DNA of 49,812 nucleotides from contig NZ_JACJFM010000036.1 in assembly GCF_014164585.1 (NCBI RefSeq), positions 1-49,812 of the forward strand. The letters run 5' to 3'. The translations under genes were made by a program, and so were the position numbers. The notes under the pieces are model-generated. The model saw only the letters and a list, made by a program, of their open reading frames with translations. It was not told the DNA's origin and made no database searches. Every line of letters begins with the position of its first letter. Position 1 is the first letter of the stretch. The stretch is from Oceanospirillum sediminis (GTDB lineage: Bacteria > Pseudomonadota > Gammaproteobacteria > Pseudomonadales > Halomonadaceae). Shown here piece by piece: positions 34,090-43,978 of this stretch.

Positions 34090-35258
34090 CGAATGACCTC
34101 CAGCACGCCGTCCATCATGACACGACGAGATACAATTAAACGCATAATTTCGTTAGTGCCTTCCAGAATCTGGTGCACACGGGCATCCCGCATATAACGC
34201 TCAAGCGGGTACTCTTTGATATAACCGTAACCACCGTGCAGCTGAATCGCATCGTTGGTGACGTCAAAACAGGCGTCCGTAGCAAAACGTTTTGCCATAG
34301 CGCAGTAAAGGGTTGCTTCGGTATCTTTCTCATCCAGCTTAGTTGCCGCTAAACGTACCATCTGACGGGATGCCACCAGATTGGTGACCATATCAGCCAG
34401 TTTGAACTGCAGCGCCTGGAAGCTTGCCAATGGTTTACCGAACTGCTCACGCTCCTGCATATAACGCTGGGTATCATTGATCGCCGCTTGAGCTGCACCC
34501 AGTGAACAGGTGGCGATATTGATACGACCGCCATCCAGACCTTTCATGGCGATCTTAAAGCCGTCACCTTCGTTACCAATCATATAACGGGCAGGGATAC
34601 GCACATCTTCAAAGGTGATCAGACGGGTCGGCTGGCTGTTCCAGCCCATTTTCTCTTCCGCTTTACCGTAGTGAATGCCTTCCGCATCCGCGGGGACAAC
34701 AAAGGCAGAGATACCTTTAGGACCATCTTCCTGCGTTCCGGTACGTGCCATGACGACCAGCACATCAGTACTACCGGCACCAGAGATAAACATTTTGCTG
34801 CCATTCAGCACATAATCATCGCCATCGCGACGGGCAGAAGTACGCAACGAACCGGCATCGGAACCGGCGCCCGGCTCAGTCAGACAGTAGGAGCCCAGTT
34901 TCTCACCCATCGCCATCGCTGGTGCAAACTCATCACGCAACGCATCATCAGCAAAACTGGCGATCATCCAGGTGGCCATATTGTGAATGGTGATATAAGC
35001 CGTGGTTGAAGTACATCCCATCGCCAGCTCTTCGATAATCACACTGGCATCCAATCGACTCAGCCCCATGCCGCCTGCTTCTTCGGGCACATAGATACCA
35101 CAGAATCCCATTTCACCGGCTTTCTTGATCACTTCTACCGGAAAAATGTGCTCAGCATCCCACTGAGCCGCATGAGGAGCCATCTCATTCTGAGCAAAAG
35201 CACGAGCCGCATCGCGGAACGCAACCTGATCTTCGGAAAGATTAAAATCCATACTCAA
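34086..35258 (-). CDS. Acyl-CoA dehydrogenase, isobutyryl-CoA dehydrogenase-like
   Basis: 390 residues, FAD flavoprotein passing electrons to ETF. Start MSMDFNLSEDQVAFRDAARAFAQNEMAPHAAQWDAEHIFP; substrate/FAD motifs CLTEPGAGSDAGSLRTSA and KMFISGAGSTDVLVVMART; catalytic Glu in the C-terminal HQILEGTNEIMRLIVSRRV. Length and the downstream genes point to isobutyryl-CoA to methacrylyl-CoA oxidation (ACAD8-like). First gene of the operon, with a LiuR-type operator about 200 bp upstream and two hairpins in the leader. Confidence 0.92.
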   Translation of the reverse strand: MSMDFNLSEDQVAFRDAARAFAQNEMAPHAAQWDAEHIFPVEVIKKAGEMGFCGIYVPEEAGGMGLSRLDASVIIEELAMGCTSTTAYITIHNMATWMIASFADDALRDEFAPAMAMGEKLGSYCLTEPGAGSDAGSLRTSARRDGDDYVLNGSKMFISGAGSTDVLVVMARTGTQEDGPKGISAFVVPADAEGIHYGKAEEKMGWNSQPTRLITFEDVRIPARYMIGNEGDGFKIAMKGLDGGRINIATCSLGAAQAAINDTQRYMQEREQFGKPLASFQALQFKLADMVTNLVASRQMVRLAATKLDEKDTEATLYCAMAKRFATDACFDVTNDAIQLHGGYGYIKEYPLERYMRDARVHQILEGTNEIMRLIVSRRVMMDGVLEVIR

Positions 35259-35297
35259 TACCGTCTGCTTTCGTTATTCTTTTAATCGGACTTCTCT

Positions 35298-35342
35298 ACT
35301 GAAAGTTTTTTCAGTGATTACCTGCTGAAAGGCGCTTTCAGC
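35298..35342 (-). other. Two small hairpins in the acyl-CoA dehydrogenase operon leader
   Basis: ACTGAA-AGTTTT-TTCAGT (35298-35315) and GCTGAAAG-GCG-CTTTCAGC (35324-35342) lie in the 5' leader between the LiuR site and the start codon. They share the GAAAG/CTTTC core. Their role is unknown. Confidence 0.4.
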
Positions 35343-35455
35343 CACATGCGCTGCTTAAACCATGAAGTCCAGCACTTTTAATCAGATCATCTTTTTTGAA
35401 AATTCAGTTATCTGACAAGAGAAACCCTGCTACCTGTTCTGAATTTTGAAAAAAG

Positions 35456-35471
35456 ATGACGTTTACGTCAA
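35456..35471 (-). promoter_or_regulatory. LiuR-type operator of the acyl-CoA dehydrogenase operon
   Basis: On the minus strand TTGACGTAAACGTCAT. Its TTGACG is also a near-consensus -35, followed after 17 bp by CAAAAT. It matches the three other palindromes in the window. Confidence 0.7.
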
Positions 35472-35517
35472 CTGAAACACATAGAAAAAAATATATTTAG
35501 CGAAAAAGAGGGAAATT

Positions 35518-35549
35518 AAAGCAGGCGAAGGGGCAGCTTCGCCTGCTTT
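35518..35549. terminator. Terminator of mmsA (bidirectional hairpin)
   Basis: AAAGCAGGCGAAG-GGGCAG-CTTCGCCTGCTTT, a perfect 13-bp stem with A/T ends on both sides, 19 bp past the mmsA stop. It makes mmsA a separate transcription unit from the downstream valine operon. Confidence 0.85.
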
Positions 35550-35568
35550 AAAGTTCTCAATAACTGAA

Positions 35569-37062
35569 TTACTTCAGATTGATTGAGAAGTTTGGACCAG
35601 ATTCGATATCTTCATTGAACCAACGAGCTGTAACTGTCTTGGTTTCAGTGTAGAAACGAACGGCCTGTTTACCATAAGCGTGCTGATCACCGTAGAAAGA
35701 ACCTTTCCAGCCAGTGAAAGAGAAGAATGGCAGAGGTACAGGAATCGGAATATTGATACCTACCTGACCTACTTCGATTTCATGCTGGAACTTACGTGCA
35801 GCCGCACCAGAAGCAGTAAACATAGAAGTACCATTACCGTATGGAGAGTTATTGATCAGCTCAATCGCCTCATCCAGGGTATCAACCTCTACCAGACACA
35901 GTACAGGGCCGAAGATCTCTTCCTGGTAGATAGTCATTTCAGGCTTAACACCGGCAAACAGGGTTGGACCTACCCAGTTACCATCCGGGTAACCTTCTAC
36001 AACACAGTCACGACCGTCCAGCAGCAGCTCAGCGCCTTCGTCTACACCCTTCTGGATCAGACCACAGATACGCTCTTTTGCCTGAGGGCTGATAACAGGA
36101 CCATAGCTGGCACCCGGATCGTTCCATGCACCCGGACGCGCCTGCATCAGAGCTTCTTTAATCTCGTGCTTCCATTCGCGGGCTTCACCCACCAGAACGG
36201 TGACAGAGATCGCCATACAACGCTGACCAGCCGCACCAACAGAAGCACCCGCGATATTGTTGATTACACGCTGTTTAGCGGCATCTGGCATTACAACCAT
36301 GTGGTTTTTAGCACCGGCGAAGCTCTGTACACGCTTCATGTTGTCAGTACCAGTCTTATAGATGTACTGACCTACAGGCACAGAACCTACGAAGGAGATC
36401 GCGCGGATATCTTCATGGTGTAGCAGGAAGTCTACCTGCTCTTTACCACCGTGCAGAATCTGCAGAACGCCTTTTGGCGCACCGGCTTCTACAAACAGTT
36501 CAGCAAGACGCATTGGCGTCAGCGGATCCTGCTCAGAAGGCTTCAGAATAAAGGTGTTACCCGATGCGATCGCCATTGGGTACATCCACAGCGGGATCAT
36601 CGCAGGGAAGTTAAACGGCGTGATACCAGCACATACACCCAGAGGCTGGATGTAGCTGTAAGTGTCGATCTCACGTGCTACGTTTTCTACCGTCTCACCC
36701 ATCATAAGGCTTGGGATGTTAGCAGCGTGTTCTACTACTTCAATACCACGCCACAGATCGCCTTTAGCATCTTCGAAAGTCTTACCGGTTTCAGAACTCA
36801 GAATCTCTGCAATCTCATCATGGTGCTCTTTTAACAATGCCTGATAGCGCATCATGACACGGGCGCGGTCAGAGATCGGCGTTTCTTTCCATGTTTCAAA
36901 AGCGGCTTTAGCACTTTCGTAGGCAGCTTCCATTTCGCTCTGAGTCGCGAAAGGTACTTCACACAGTACTTCCTGCGTCGCAGGGTTCGTGACAGGTATA
37001 AACTGTTCAGACTGACTCTGAACAAATTCACCGTCGATAAAAAGAGGGACGCGTTTTGTCAT
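35569..37062 (-). CDS. mmsA: Methylmalonate-semialdehyde dehydrogenase (CoA-acylating)
   Basis: 497 residues. Converts methylmalonate semialdehyde to propionyl-CoA, the last step of valine degradation. ALDH fold with NAD motif [45 protein letters not shown] and the catalytic Cys in [16 protein letters not shown], and the C-terminal [17 protein letters not shown]...[16 protein letters not shown] typical of MmsA. ATG 37062 has AAAGGTG at proper spacing; an upstream GTG (37071) overlaps that site and is rejected. Divergent from an AraC regulator, as in Pseudomonas mmsR-mmsA. Confidence 0.95.
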   Translation of the reverse strand: MTKRVPLFIDGEFVQSQSEQFIPVTNPATQEVLCEVPFATQSEMEAAYESAKAAFETWKETPISDRARVMMRYQALLKEHHDEIAEILSSETGKTFEDAKGDLWRGIEVVEHAANIPSLMMGETVENVAREIDTYSYIQPLGVCAGITPFNFPAMIPLWMYPMAIASGNTFILKPSEQDPLTPMRLAELFVEAGAPKGVLQILHGGKEQVDFLLHHEDIRAISFVGSVPVGQYIYKTGTDNMKRVQSFAGAKNHMVVMPDAAKQRVINNIAGASVGAAGQRCMAISVTVLVGEAREWKHEIKEALMQARPGAWNDPGASYGPVISPQAKERICGLIQKGVDEGAELLLDGRDCVVEGYPDGNWVGPTLFAGVKPEMTIYQEEIFGPVLCLVEVDTLDEAIELINNSPYGNGTSMFTASGAAARKFQHEIEVGQVGINIPIPVPLPFFSFTGWKGSFYGDQHAYGKQAVRFYTETKTVTARWFNEDIESGPNFSINLK

Positions 37063-37080
37063 AGTATTCACCTTTCGACT

Positions 37081-37096
37081 AACCGGTAGTCCGGTT
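37081..37096 (-). promoter_or_regulatory. AACCGG/CCGGTT inverted repeat beside the mmsA ribosome site
   Basis: AACCGG-TAGT-CCGGTT is a perfect 6-bp inverted repeat ending only a few bases before the mmsA Shine-Dalgarno. It could be an mRNA hairpin limiting initiation or a protein site. Confidence 0.4.
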
Positions 37097-37226
37097 TTTT
37101 ATTTTTATTGCTGGCCTGTTAATTCACATCAGCGCTTAAACAAACCTAGCGATTGCTTGGATATTTGTAAACTAGCACAGCTGAAAAAGGTCAAGGATTG
37201 ACTAAATTGCCCACTTGATGGACTAT

Positions 37227-37241
37227 ATTGCTGTTAGCAAT
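37227..37241. promoter_or_regulatory. ATTGCT-GTT-AGCAAT inverted repeat in front of the AraC gene
   Basis: Perfect 6-bp arms with a 3-bp centre, 14 bp before the mmsR start. It is a candidate autoregulatory site in the 193-bp mmsA-mmsR divergent region. TTGACT (37198) is a possible -35, but no well-spaced -10 was found. Confidence 0.35.
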
Positions 37242-37255
37242 TGCGAGATAGACTT

Positions 37256-38137
37256 ATGTCGAATACCTCTGACTGGCCGCTGCCATCTGATAGCATCCGC
37301 TATCTGGTTCCTCAGTTCCTATGTGATAAATTGCGCCAGCACCCTCTCACCTGTGGTCTGTATCCGGTATCCTTCGGGAATTATAAAAAAGCGCGCGGAC
37401 ACGAGATGCAGCGCAGTAATCATGATGATTTTCTATTGATCTACTGCATTCATGGCCGAGCCGATTTATGGCTTTCTGATGAATATCATCAGATAAGAAG
37501 TGGCGACCTTCTTTTACTACCGCCGGGTGTCAGTCATCACTACAAGACCCTTGATGACGACCCATGGACCATTTACTGGTTACATATGAACGGAGAGGAT
37601 TGCGCTCTGGCAGCAGAACACGCCGGTTTCGAAAAAGGTGCCTATATCCACCATTACGGCACACATCCCGGCCTGATTCAGGACTTCGACCGGCTGATCG
37701 ACTGCCGTTCTAATGGCTACAATCTGAACACATCTGTCTACTCGGCCAGCCTGCTTCGGCAGATTTTTTCCTTCCTGGCTCTGTTACAACCATCTGCGCC
37801 CTCCAGCCGGGGTTCTCAGCTTAATCTGGATACCGTTCATGCCTTTATGCAGGAAAACCTGCATACCCGGCTTGAACTGGAAACTCTGGCCAGCAAGGTC
37901 AATCTGTCTAAATTTCACTTTGTGAATAAATACAAAGAAATGACGGGGCTCACCCCTATTCAGCACTTCCTGCATATGAAGATCGAACGTGCCTGTTACC
38001 TGCTGGATATCACTCAACAAAGCGTCAGTGAGATCGGCTACAGTCTGGGATATGAAGACAGTTACTACTTTTCCAGATTATTCAAAAAGGTGATGGGAAT
38101 AGCCCCCACTCAGTACCGGCGCAATCACCTGAAATAA
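37256..38137 (+). CDS. mmsR: AraC-family regulator, MmsR-like
   Basis: 293 residues from ATG 37256 (weak GAGA upstream; 37241 TTG is less likely). N-terminal cupin-type sensing domain (AraC_binding; FLLIYCIHGRADLWLSDEYHQIRSGDLLLLPPGVSHHY) and C-terminal double helix-turn-helix: LETLASKVNLSKFHFVNKYKEMTGLTPIQHFLHMKIERACYLL and QSVSEIGYSLGYEDSYYFSRLFKKVMGIAPTQYRR. It diverges from mmsA, the arrangement of Pseudomonas mmsR, which activates mmsAB in response to valine. Here mmsB lies in a different unit, so control may be split between MmsR (mmsA) and LiuR (the rest). Confidence 0.85.
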   Translation: MSNTSDWPLPSDSIRYLVPQFLCDKLRQHPLTCGLYPVSFGNYKKARGHEMQRSNHDDFLLIYCIHGRADLWLSDEYHQIRSGDLLLLPPGVSHHYKTLDDDPWTIYWLHMNGEDCALAAEHAGFEKGAYIHHYGTHPGLIQDFDRLIDCRSNGYNLNTSVYSASLLRQIFSFLALLQPSAPSSRGSQLNLDTVHAFMQENLHTRLELETLASKVNLSKFHFVNKYKEMTGLTPIQHFLHMKIERACYLLDITQQSVSEIGYSLGYEDSYYFSRLFKKVMGIAPTQYRRNHLK

Positions 38138-38292
38138 AGTGACCTCCCGGACAAATGAATAAGAACAGCTCATGCACAGACAAGGCATTTTTTTGATAAA
38201 ATCCCTCCCCTTTTCAACAGATTAGCCCTCACCTTCCAGATAACCGGGCTAAAGGGGCAAAGTGAAACTGCATTCACTTGCAAATTTTCACC

Positions 38293-38308
38293 TTTACGTA
38301 AACGTCAA
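38293..38308 (+). promoter_or_regulatory. LiuR autoregulatory operator
   Basis: TTTACGTAAACGTCAA, 40 bp before the liuR start. Its TTTACG serves as a possible -35 with TAGAGT after 17 bp. The upstream 38138-38292 holds a TTAGCCC/GGGCTAA inverted repeat (about 38222-38253), possibly the mmsR terminator. Confidence 0.72.
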
Positions 38309-38347
38309 CATTGGATAGAGTTAGCTTATTCAGACAGGTAGATAACA

Positions 38348-38755
38348 ATGATTACAATAAAGACATACAGTATCAGTGAACTGTCAAAAGAGTTTGGAGT
38401 TACGACCCGGACGATACGCTTTTATGAACAACAAGGCCTGATCAATCCGGGAAGAAATGGTCAGACACGAATTTACAGCGAAAAAGACAGGGTCAGATTA
38501 ATGCTGACCTTACGTGGTAAAAGATTAGGATTCAGCCTGGCAGAGACAAAAGAGTTGTTTGATCTTTATGATTCAACACTCGAGGGAGATGAAAAACAGC
38601 TGAAACTGATTCTGGGTATTCTGGACGCAAAACGTCAGGAACTTGAGCAACAACTGCAGGACATTATAAAAGTTCGCCAGGAGCTTGACAGTGTGACCGA
38701 CCGATGTCAGAAAGCCCTTGAAGTCGTCGTCAATAAAAAACAGAAGTCGGCTTAA
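38348..38755 (+). CDS. liuR: MerR-family regulator of branched-chain amino acid catabolism (LiuR)
   Basis: 135 residues. N-terminal MerR DNA-binding domain (YSISELSKEFGVTTRTIRFYEQQGLINPGRNGQTRIYSEKDRVRLMLTLRGKRLGFSLAETKELFDLYD) and a long antiparallel dimer helix (LKLILGILDAKRQELEQQLQDIIKVRQELDSV). There is no Cys pair of metal-sensing MerR proteins. The YxxxDRxRLxLxLRGKRLGFSLxE wording is that of LiuR, which controls leucine/isovalerate and related pathways in gammaproteobacteria. The matching palindrome occurs upstream of this gene and of three target units in the window. Confidence 0.88.
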   Translation: MITIKTYSISELSKEFGVTTRTIRFYEQQGLINPGRNGQTRIYSEKDRVRLMLTLRGKRLGFSLAETKELFDLYDSTLEGDEKQLKLILGILDAKRQELEQQLQDIIKVRQELDSVTDRCQKALEVVVNKKQKSA

Positions 38756-38939
38756 TATTATTTAAATATCAGCCTGCTTTTAATATCTGCCTGTTATTTG
38801 TCAAGAACATACCTCTGCACAATAAAATAATAAAAAGATTCTTGCAGAACACATTAAAAGGTCCGGGACTTCCGACACAAGAAGCACCCGAGACTCTGTT
38901 TTAAAACAACAATAAAAGATCAACCTTGGAAGGTGGGTT

Positions 38940-40625
38940 ATGACAACTAATGCTTTGAGCTATGTAAGCGGTACCAGTGAAACTCCTCTGTTAGGCATGA
39001 CCATTGGCGACATGTTTGATCAGACCGTTGCAAAATATCCTGATAATGATGCATTAATCTCTCGACATCAGGGTCTGCGTTACACCTATAAACAGCTGCA
39101 GGCTGAAGTAGATAAATGTGCAAAAGCCTTAATGCATATGGGTGTTAAAAAAGGTGACCGTGTAGGCATGTGGTCGCCCAATAACGCAGAATGGTGTATC
39201 ACTCAGTTTGCGACGGCAAAAATCGGTGCAGTTCTGGTTAATGTAAACCCAAGCTATCGCACCCATGAACTGGAATACGCTCTGAAGCAGTCCGGCACCA
39301 GCACTCTGATTCTGCAGGGTGAGTTTAAAGCTTCTCACTACGTCAACATTATCTGTGAACTGGCACCAGAACTGCGCCGACAGATTCCGGCAAAATTCAC
39401 TTCAGAGCGTCTGCCGGAGCTAAAACGGGTGATCTGTCTGGATGATGACCTGGCCACCGAAGGCATGTGGACCTGGTCCGATCTGATGTCAATGCATGAC
39501 CAGACTACAGATGCCGAGCTGCGTGACCTGCAAGCAACGCTGCAGTTTGATGACCCGATCAATATTCAGTACACCTCGGGTACAACCGGTGCTCCTAAAG
39601 GCGCTACCCTGAGTCACCACAACATCCTGAATAACGGCTACTTTGTCGCACGCGGCATGGACTTTACCGATCAGGATCGTCTGGTTATTCCTGTGCCGTT
39701 ATATCACTGCTTTGGTATGGTGATGGGCAACCTGGGTTGCGTTACTCACGGTGCGACCATGATCTACCCAGCGGATGGTTTTGATCCGGTTACCACCCTG
39801 CAGGCTGTAGCCGAAGAAAAAGCGACAGCTTTATATGGCGTACCCACCATGTTTATTGCTGAGCTGGAACACCCAACCTTCAATGACTACGACCTGAGCA
39901 CCCTGCGCACAGGTATTATGGCCGGTTCCATCTGTCCGATCGAAGTGATGAAGAATGTTATCGCTAAGATGAACATGAAAGATGTGACCATCTGCTACGG
40001 CATGACAGAAACCAGCCCGGTGAGCTTCCAGACCAAGATGGACGCCCCGATTGAAAAACGTGTGTCTACCGTAGGTACTATTCACCCGCACCTGGAAGTG
40101 AAACTGGTTGATCCTGAAACCGGTCGCGTGGTTGAGCGTGGTGAGAAAGGCGAACTGTGTACCCGTGGTTACAGCGTTATGCTGGGCTACTGGAATAATG
40201 AAGAAGCGACAACTAAGTCCATCAGCAACGGCTGGATGCACACCGGTGATATGGCCGAGATGGATGAAGAAGGTTATGTAGCAATTACAGGCCGTATTAA
40301 AGATATGATTATCCGTGGTGGTGAGAACATCTACCCGCGTGAAATCGAAGAGTTCCTGTATACCCATCCGGATGTCAGTGATGTTCAGGTGATCGGTGTA
40401 CCGGATCAGAAATACGGTGAAGAAGTGATGGCCTGGGTGTCTCTGCACGAAGGCAAAGACCTGACAGAAGAAGCCCTGCGTGAATTCTGTAAGGGCAAGA
40501 TTGCTCACTTCAAGATTCCACGTTACTTCAAGATCACCCGTGACTTCCCTATGACGGTGACGGGTAAGATCCAGAAGTTCAAAATGCGTGAAATCAGTAC
40601 GGAAGAGCTGGGACTTCAGGGCTAA
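38940..40625 (+). CDS. Acyl-CoA synthetase, ACSF2/FadD-like AMP-binding enzyme
   Basis: 561 residues. ATG 38940 with GGAAGG. Adenylation core [77 protein letters not shown] and the catalytic Lys in [15 protein letters not shown]. It belongs to the group often linked to liu clusters and annotated as AMP-binding protein or fatty acyl-CoA synthetase. The substrate is likely a medium or branched carboxylate such as isovalerate; this is inferred from context. It follows liuR by 184 bp with no terminator between them, so it may be partly co-transcribed. A strong terminator follows. Confidence 0.87.
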   Translation: MTTNALSYVSGTSETPLLGMTIGDMFDQTVAKYPDNDALISRHQGLRYTYKQLQAEVDKCAKALMHMGVKKGDRVGMWSPNNAEWCITQFATAKIGAVLVNVNPSYRTHELEYALKQSGTSTLILQGEFKASHYVNIICELAPELRRQIPAKFTSERLPELKRVICLDDDLATEGMWTWSDLMSMHDQTTDAELRDLQATLQFDDPINIQYTSGTTGAPKGATLSHHNILNNGYFVARGMDFTDQDRLVIPVPLYHCFGMVMGNLGCVTHGATMIYPADGFDPVTTLQAVAEEKATALYGVPTMFIAELEHPTFNDYDLSTLRTGIMAGSICPIEVMKNVIAKMNMKDVTICYGMTETSPVSFQTKMDAPIEKRVSTVGTIHPHLEVKLVDPETGRVVERGEKGELCTRGYSVMLGYWNNEEATTKSISNGWMHTGDMAEMDEEGYVAITGRIKDMIIRGGENIYPREIEEFLYTHPDVSDVQVIGVPDQKYGEEVMAWVSLHEGKDLTEEALREFCKGKIAHFKIPRYFKITRDFPMTVTGKIQKFKMREISTEELGLQG

Positions 40626-40693
40626 TAGCCCTTGAGGCAGCTCAGCCAACAGCCACAAGAACTGTTCAGAAGCAGCCACCCGGATAAACCTGA

Positions 40694-40728
40694 AGCGGTA
40701 CTGTATTCATTCAGTACCGCTTTTTTTA
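40694..40728 (+). terminator. Intrinsic terminator of the acyl-CoA synthetase gene
   Basis: AGCGGTACTG-8 nt-CAGTACCGCT followed by seven T. It ends 13 bp before the methyltransferase start, so that gene needs its own promoter or read-through. Confidence 0.9.
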
Positions 40729-40740
40729 TGGACAGCAAAT

Positions 40741-41598
40741 ATGACTCCGACAATTACCGATCATTATCAGGCTCAACAAGAGATCACCCTGCTCTGGGAA
40801 AAAATATGCCAGACACTCAACGACGCTGAAATTGATATACAGCATATCACTTCAGACCTGCTGGCACCGGTAGATCAGCTGCATACCGGAGGACGAAAAG
40901 CCTCAATAGCCTTACTGGAGAAGACCTCTCTGCCATCCGGCTGCAGTATCGTTGAGATTGGCGCCGGGCTGGGTGGGACGGCCAGAGTATTAGCAGATAA
41001 ATTAAACGCTCATGTCACTGCGGTTGATATCACACCTTCATTCTCTTACGCCTGCCAGCAGATCAACCAGCTGATGCACTACAACAGCATTAATACTGTT
41101 TGCGCCGATGCCTGTCGTCTGGATCAAATAGAGAGTAACAGCCAGGATGCTGTCTTGAGCCAGCACACCATCATGAATATACCGGACAAGTCTGCTGTAC
41201 TGGACACTATTCAGCGTATTCTTAAACCAGGTGGACAGCTGTTACTACATGAGATTGTCGCCGGAACCAACAAAGACCCTATTACCCTGCCCGTCCCCTG
41301 GGCCAGTGAGCCTGAACACAGCCATTTACCGGATGATGCCCGGTTCAGAGCACTGTTTGAAAGTCATGGTTTTACGATCAGATCCTGGGAAGATATCAGC
41401 GATAACGCTCTGAACTGGCGCAAAAAGCACTCAGAAAGGGAAAACGGTGAGCGAGAAACGGGGCACACACAACAAAAATCCCCATTAAATCCAACACTTA
41501 TTTTTGGTGCTCGCTTTCAGCAAATGGGAAAAAATGTTCAGCAAAACCTGGCCAATGGCAGAATCAGCATCATCCAGGCCGTACTGGAAAAACAATAA
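40741..41598 (+). CDS. Class I SAM-dependent methyltransferase
   Basis: 285 residues, Methyltransf_11/UbiE-like. Motif I is VEIGAGLGGTARVLA, motif II region HVTAVDITPSF, post-I DAVLSQHTIMNIPDKSAVLDTIQRILKPGGQLLLHEIV. An N-terminal helical stretch ends HTGGRKASIALLEKTSLPSG, resembling the sarcosine/glycine methyltransferase-like group. The C-terminus has a charged KKHSERENGERETGH insert. The Shine-Dalgarno is poor. The substrate is unknown. Confidence 0.8.
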   Translation: MTPTITDHYQAQQEITLLWEKICQTLNDAEIDIQHITSDLLAPVDQLHTGGRKASIALLEKTSLPSGCSIVEIGAGLGGTARVLADKLNAHVTAVDITPSFSYACQQINQLMHYNSINTVCADACRLDQIESNSQDAVLSQHTIMNIPDKSAVLDTIQRILKPGGQLLLHEIVAGTNKDPITLPVPWASEPEHSHLPDDARFRALFESHGFTIRSWEDISDNALNWRKKHSERENGERETGHTQQKSPLNPTLIFGARFQQMGKNVQQNLANGRISIIQAVLEKQ

Positions 41599-41684
41599 AT
41601 ATTTCTAAAAAACCGCAGCAATCCAGTTTTTTTAGTCTGACAATAATCGACTATCGTCATTATGACATTATTATTCATCTGCCA

Positions 41685-41712
41685 GCCCGGTCAGCCGGGC
41701 GGCGTTCTTTTC
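41685..41712 (+). terminator. Probable terminator of the methyltransferase gene
   Basis: GCCCGG-TCAG-CCGGGC followed by GGCGTTCTTTT. Strong short stem with an interrupted U-run. The remaining 41713-41879 has no other recognised feature. Confidence 0.6.
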
Positions 41713-41879
41713 CTGTTATCACAGCATTTACTAAAAAAGAACTATTGAAAAAACAACTTTATTTAATCAATATTTCCAATAACATAGCTTATGTGATGTA
41801 GCACCCGATACAAGACAAAAAGAAGTTAAAGAAACATTATTTCTATAACTTCATTAAAATAATATGGAGAAACGTTACT

Positions 41880-43835
41880 ATGAGCATTAATGGAAAAGCT
41901 CAGAGTCGTATAGAAGGCACCCCGCTTGTTACCCGAATGATGCTCACTGTACTGTTGCCCATTCTGGTTCTGATGTCAGTACTGACCGCCTGGCTATATA
42001 CCGAAATTAAAGGTGAAACATCAGAGCTGATGCTTGACTCAGGAAAGAAGGTCGCAGAAGCCCGCTCTTTCGAAGTCTCTGCGGTCCTTCAGGGCTTCCG
42101 GCATCAGGTGAGTATTCTTGCCGAAAACAATCAGGTCAGCGTTTCTCCCAATAAAGATACTCTGCTTCAATGGATGAAAGAAAAAATCACCCTGCTTCCC
42201 GTGGCTGAAATGCTGTTTTATGTCGATAGCAAAGGCGATGCAACTTACCTGGCAGCTAACGGTAAGACCGGGCAGATTAATCTTAGCTCCAGAGGTTATG
42301 TGCAGGATATCCTGAGCGGTAAAAAATCGGAATTGATCACCAATCCGATTATATCCAAAACCTCAGGGCAACCCATTTCTGTCATCGCCCATAAAGTTAC
42401 TAACCAGTCCGGTCAGGTGGAAGGGTTACTGGCCATCACCGTCACTCTGGATATGTTAAGTAAAATCACTACCTCTGCCTCAGTATCTGAAGGCAGCTAT
42501 GGCTGGATTATCGATGGCACAGGTCTTATTGTTGCCCACCCATCCGAAAAGGCCCGCATGACCATTAATGTGACCGACGCAGATAAACACGGATTTACCG
42601 GTCTGAATGCTTATGGTGAAAAAATGGTCGCTGGCGAAGCCGGTACAGGAGAGATCCTGAACATTCAGGGTGAGCCTGTCACTATGATCTTCTCCCCTAT
42701 ACCTGGTACCCCAGGCTGGACATTTGGTATCTCGGTGCCTTCAGATAGCCTGTATGCCTCTGCAAACAGCCTATCGCTGCAATTAGTCACAGCCATGCTG
42801 GTTGGCCTTATCGTCGTAGCGGTCCTGGTTATTCTGGCCAGCATACGCCTGGTAGGCCCTATTAAAGAACTGGTTGCCGCAATGAAAGTGGTGACCAGTG
42901 ACGATAGCGGTATCAACGCCCGCCTTAAAGCCAGCGGCCCGAAAGAGATCCAGGAAGTGACTGTCAGCTTTAATGAGTTTATGGAAAAGCTCAGCGAGTC
43001 GGTAGATAGCATTATTTCTGTCGCCAACAGCCTTAATAGCCAGGCGGGTCGACTCGAAAGCACTGGTGCAACACTGGCCGCCCAGGTTGAGACTCAGTCA
43101 ACCGAAATGAACAATGTCGCCCTGGCGGCAGAACAGCTGACCAGTAGCTTCGAAGAAGTAGCACGCAGTGCACAACAGGCATCAGAAGAAAGTATCCATA
43201 TGGGGGATCTGGCCAGATCAGGCTATCAGGCGATCACTGAGAATCAGAAACAGGTTAACGCTCTGTCAACCCGCATCAGTGATGCCGCTACAGAACTAAA
43301 AAAACTGCATCATTCCAGTGATCAGATTGGTGAAGTGTTATCAACCATTACAAGCATCGCTGAACAGACGAACCTGCTGGCACTCAATGCCGCTATCGAA
43401 GCGGCACGAGCAGGCGAACATGGTCGCGGGTTTGCAGTTGTAGCCGATGAAGTACGTACCCTGTCGCAACAAACCCGCCAGTCTACAGAGAAAACGCAGG
43501 ATGTTATTCTGGAGCTTCAGCAGCTGATCACCAGCACGGTAGACACGATGGATGCCGGAGCCTCTGAAGCAGAACAAACCGTGAACCGTTCAAGGGAAGC
43601 CGAGCGGGTGCTGAACGATATTCAGCAGGCAATCTCTTCTCTGGAGAAAATGAACCATCAGATTGCCAGTGCTGCTGAAGAACAGCAAAGTACGCTGGAT
43701 GAAGTGAACCGCAATATGACTCAGGTAAGCAGTGCCATTAACATTCTGAGAGATGAAACCCGTGAAATCCGCCAGCAAAGCTCCGAAATATCAGGAGCAG
43801 GCCAGCAGATGGAACAGGTTGCCCGAGCAATCTGA
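41880..43835 (+). CDS. Methyl-accepting chemotaxis protein, dCache-type
   Basis: 651 residues from ATG 41880 with GGAGA. TM about 18-38, periplasmic dCache domain (about 40-300; [35 protein letters not shown] and [21 protein letters not shown]), TM about 303-322, HAMP, and the signalling hairpin with the tip [41 protein letters not shown]. No C-terminal CheR-tethering pentapeptide. The dCache fold commonly binds amino acids or carboxylates; which ligand is unknown. A single gene with its own terminator; no che genes nearby. Confidence 0.93.
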   Translation: MSINGKAQSRIEGTPLVTRMMLTVLLPILVLMSVLTAWLYTEIKGETSELMLDSGKKVAEARSFEVSAVLQGFRHQVSILAENNQVSVSPNKDTLLQWMKEKITLLPVAEMLFYVDSKGDATYLAANGKTGQINLSSRGYVQDILSGKKSELITNPIISKTSGQPISVIAHKVTNQSGQVEGLLAITVTLDMLSKITTSASVSEGSYGWIIDGTGLIVAHPSEKARMTINVTDADKHGFTGLNAYGEKMVAGEAGTGEILNIQGEPVTMIFSPIPGTPGWTFGISVPSDSLYASANSLSLQLVTAMLVGLIVVAVLVILASIRLVGPIKELVAAMKVVTSDDSGINARLKASGPKEIQEVTVSFNEFMEKLSESVDSIISVANSLNSQAGRLESTGATLAAQVETQSTEMNNVALAAEQLTSSFEEVARSAQQASEESIHMGDLARSGYQAITENQKQVNALSTRISDAATELKKLHHSSDQIGEVLSTITSIAEQTNLLALNAAIEAARAGEHGRGFAVVADEVRTLSQQTRQSTEKTQDVILELQQLITSTVDTMDAGASEAEQTVNRSREAERVLNDIQQAISSLEKMNHQIASAAEEQQSTLDEVNRNMTQVSSAINILRDETREIRQQSSEISGAGQQMEQVARAI

Positions 43836-43879
43836 TAAAACGGTTAATCTGGATTAATACGCCATTAGCGATCTCAACA

Positions 43880-43911
43880 AGCCCTGGAATTATCTTCCGG
43901 GGCTGCTTTTC
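43880..43911 (+). terminator. Intrinsic terminator of the chemoreceptor gene
   Basis: AGCCCTGGAA-TTATC-TTCCGGGGCT (one T-G pair) followed by GCTTTTCTT, 44 bp past the stop. Confidence 0.8.
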
Positions 43912-43978
43912 TTCGCATATCTGGTTATCAGCAACAAACCTGAATCAATCACCAATAGTAAGTAAACACTGACATAAA

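Noticed and set aside
35680-36423. Plus-strand open frame of 247 codons
   Set aside because: Antisense to mmsA, whose catalytic and NAD motifs are intact. The composition (Arg, Thr, Tyr) is that of a complementary-strand frame.
39831-40679. Open reading frame of 282 codons on the minus strand
   Set aside because: It is wholly antisense to the ACSF2-like acyl-CoA synthetase, is rich in His/Phe/Thr in the manner of a shadow frame, and has no ribosome site or family resemblance.
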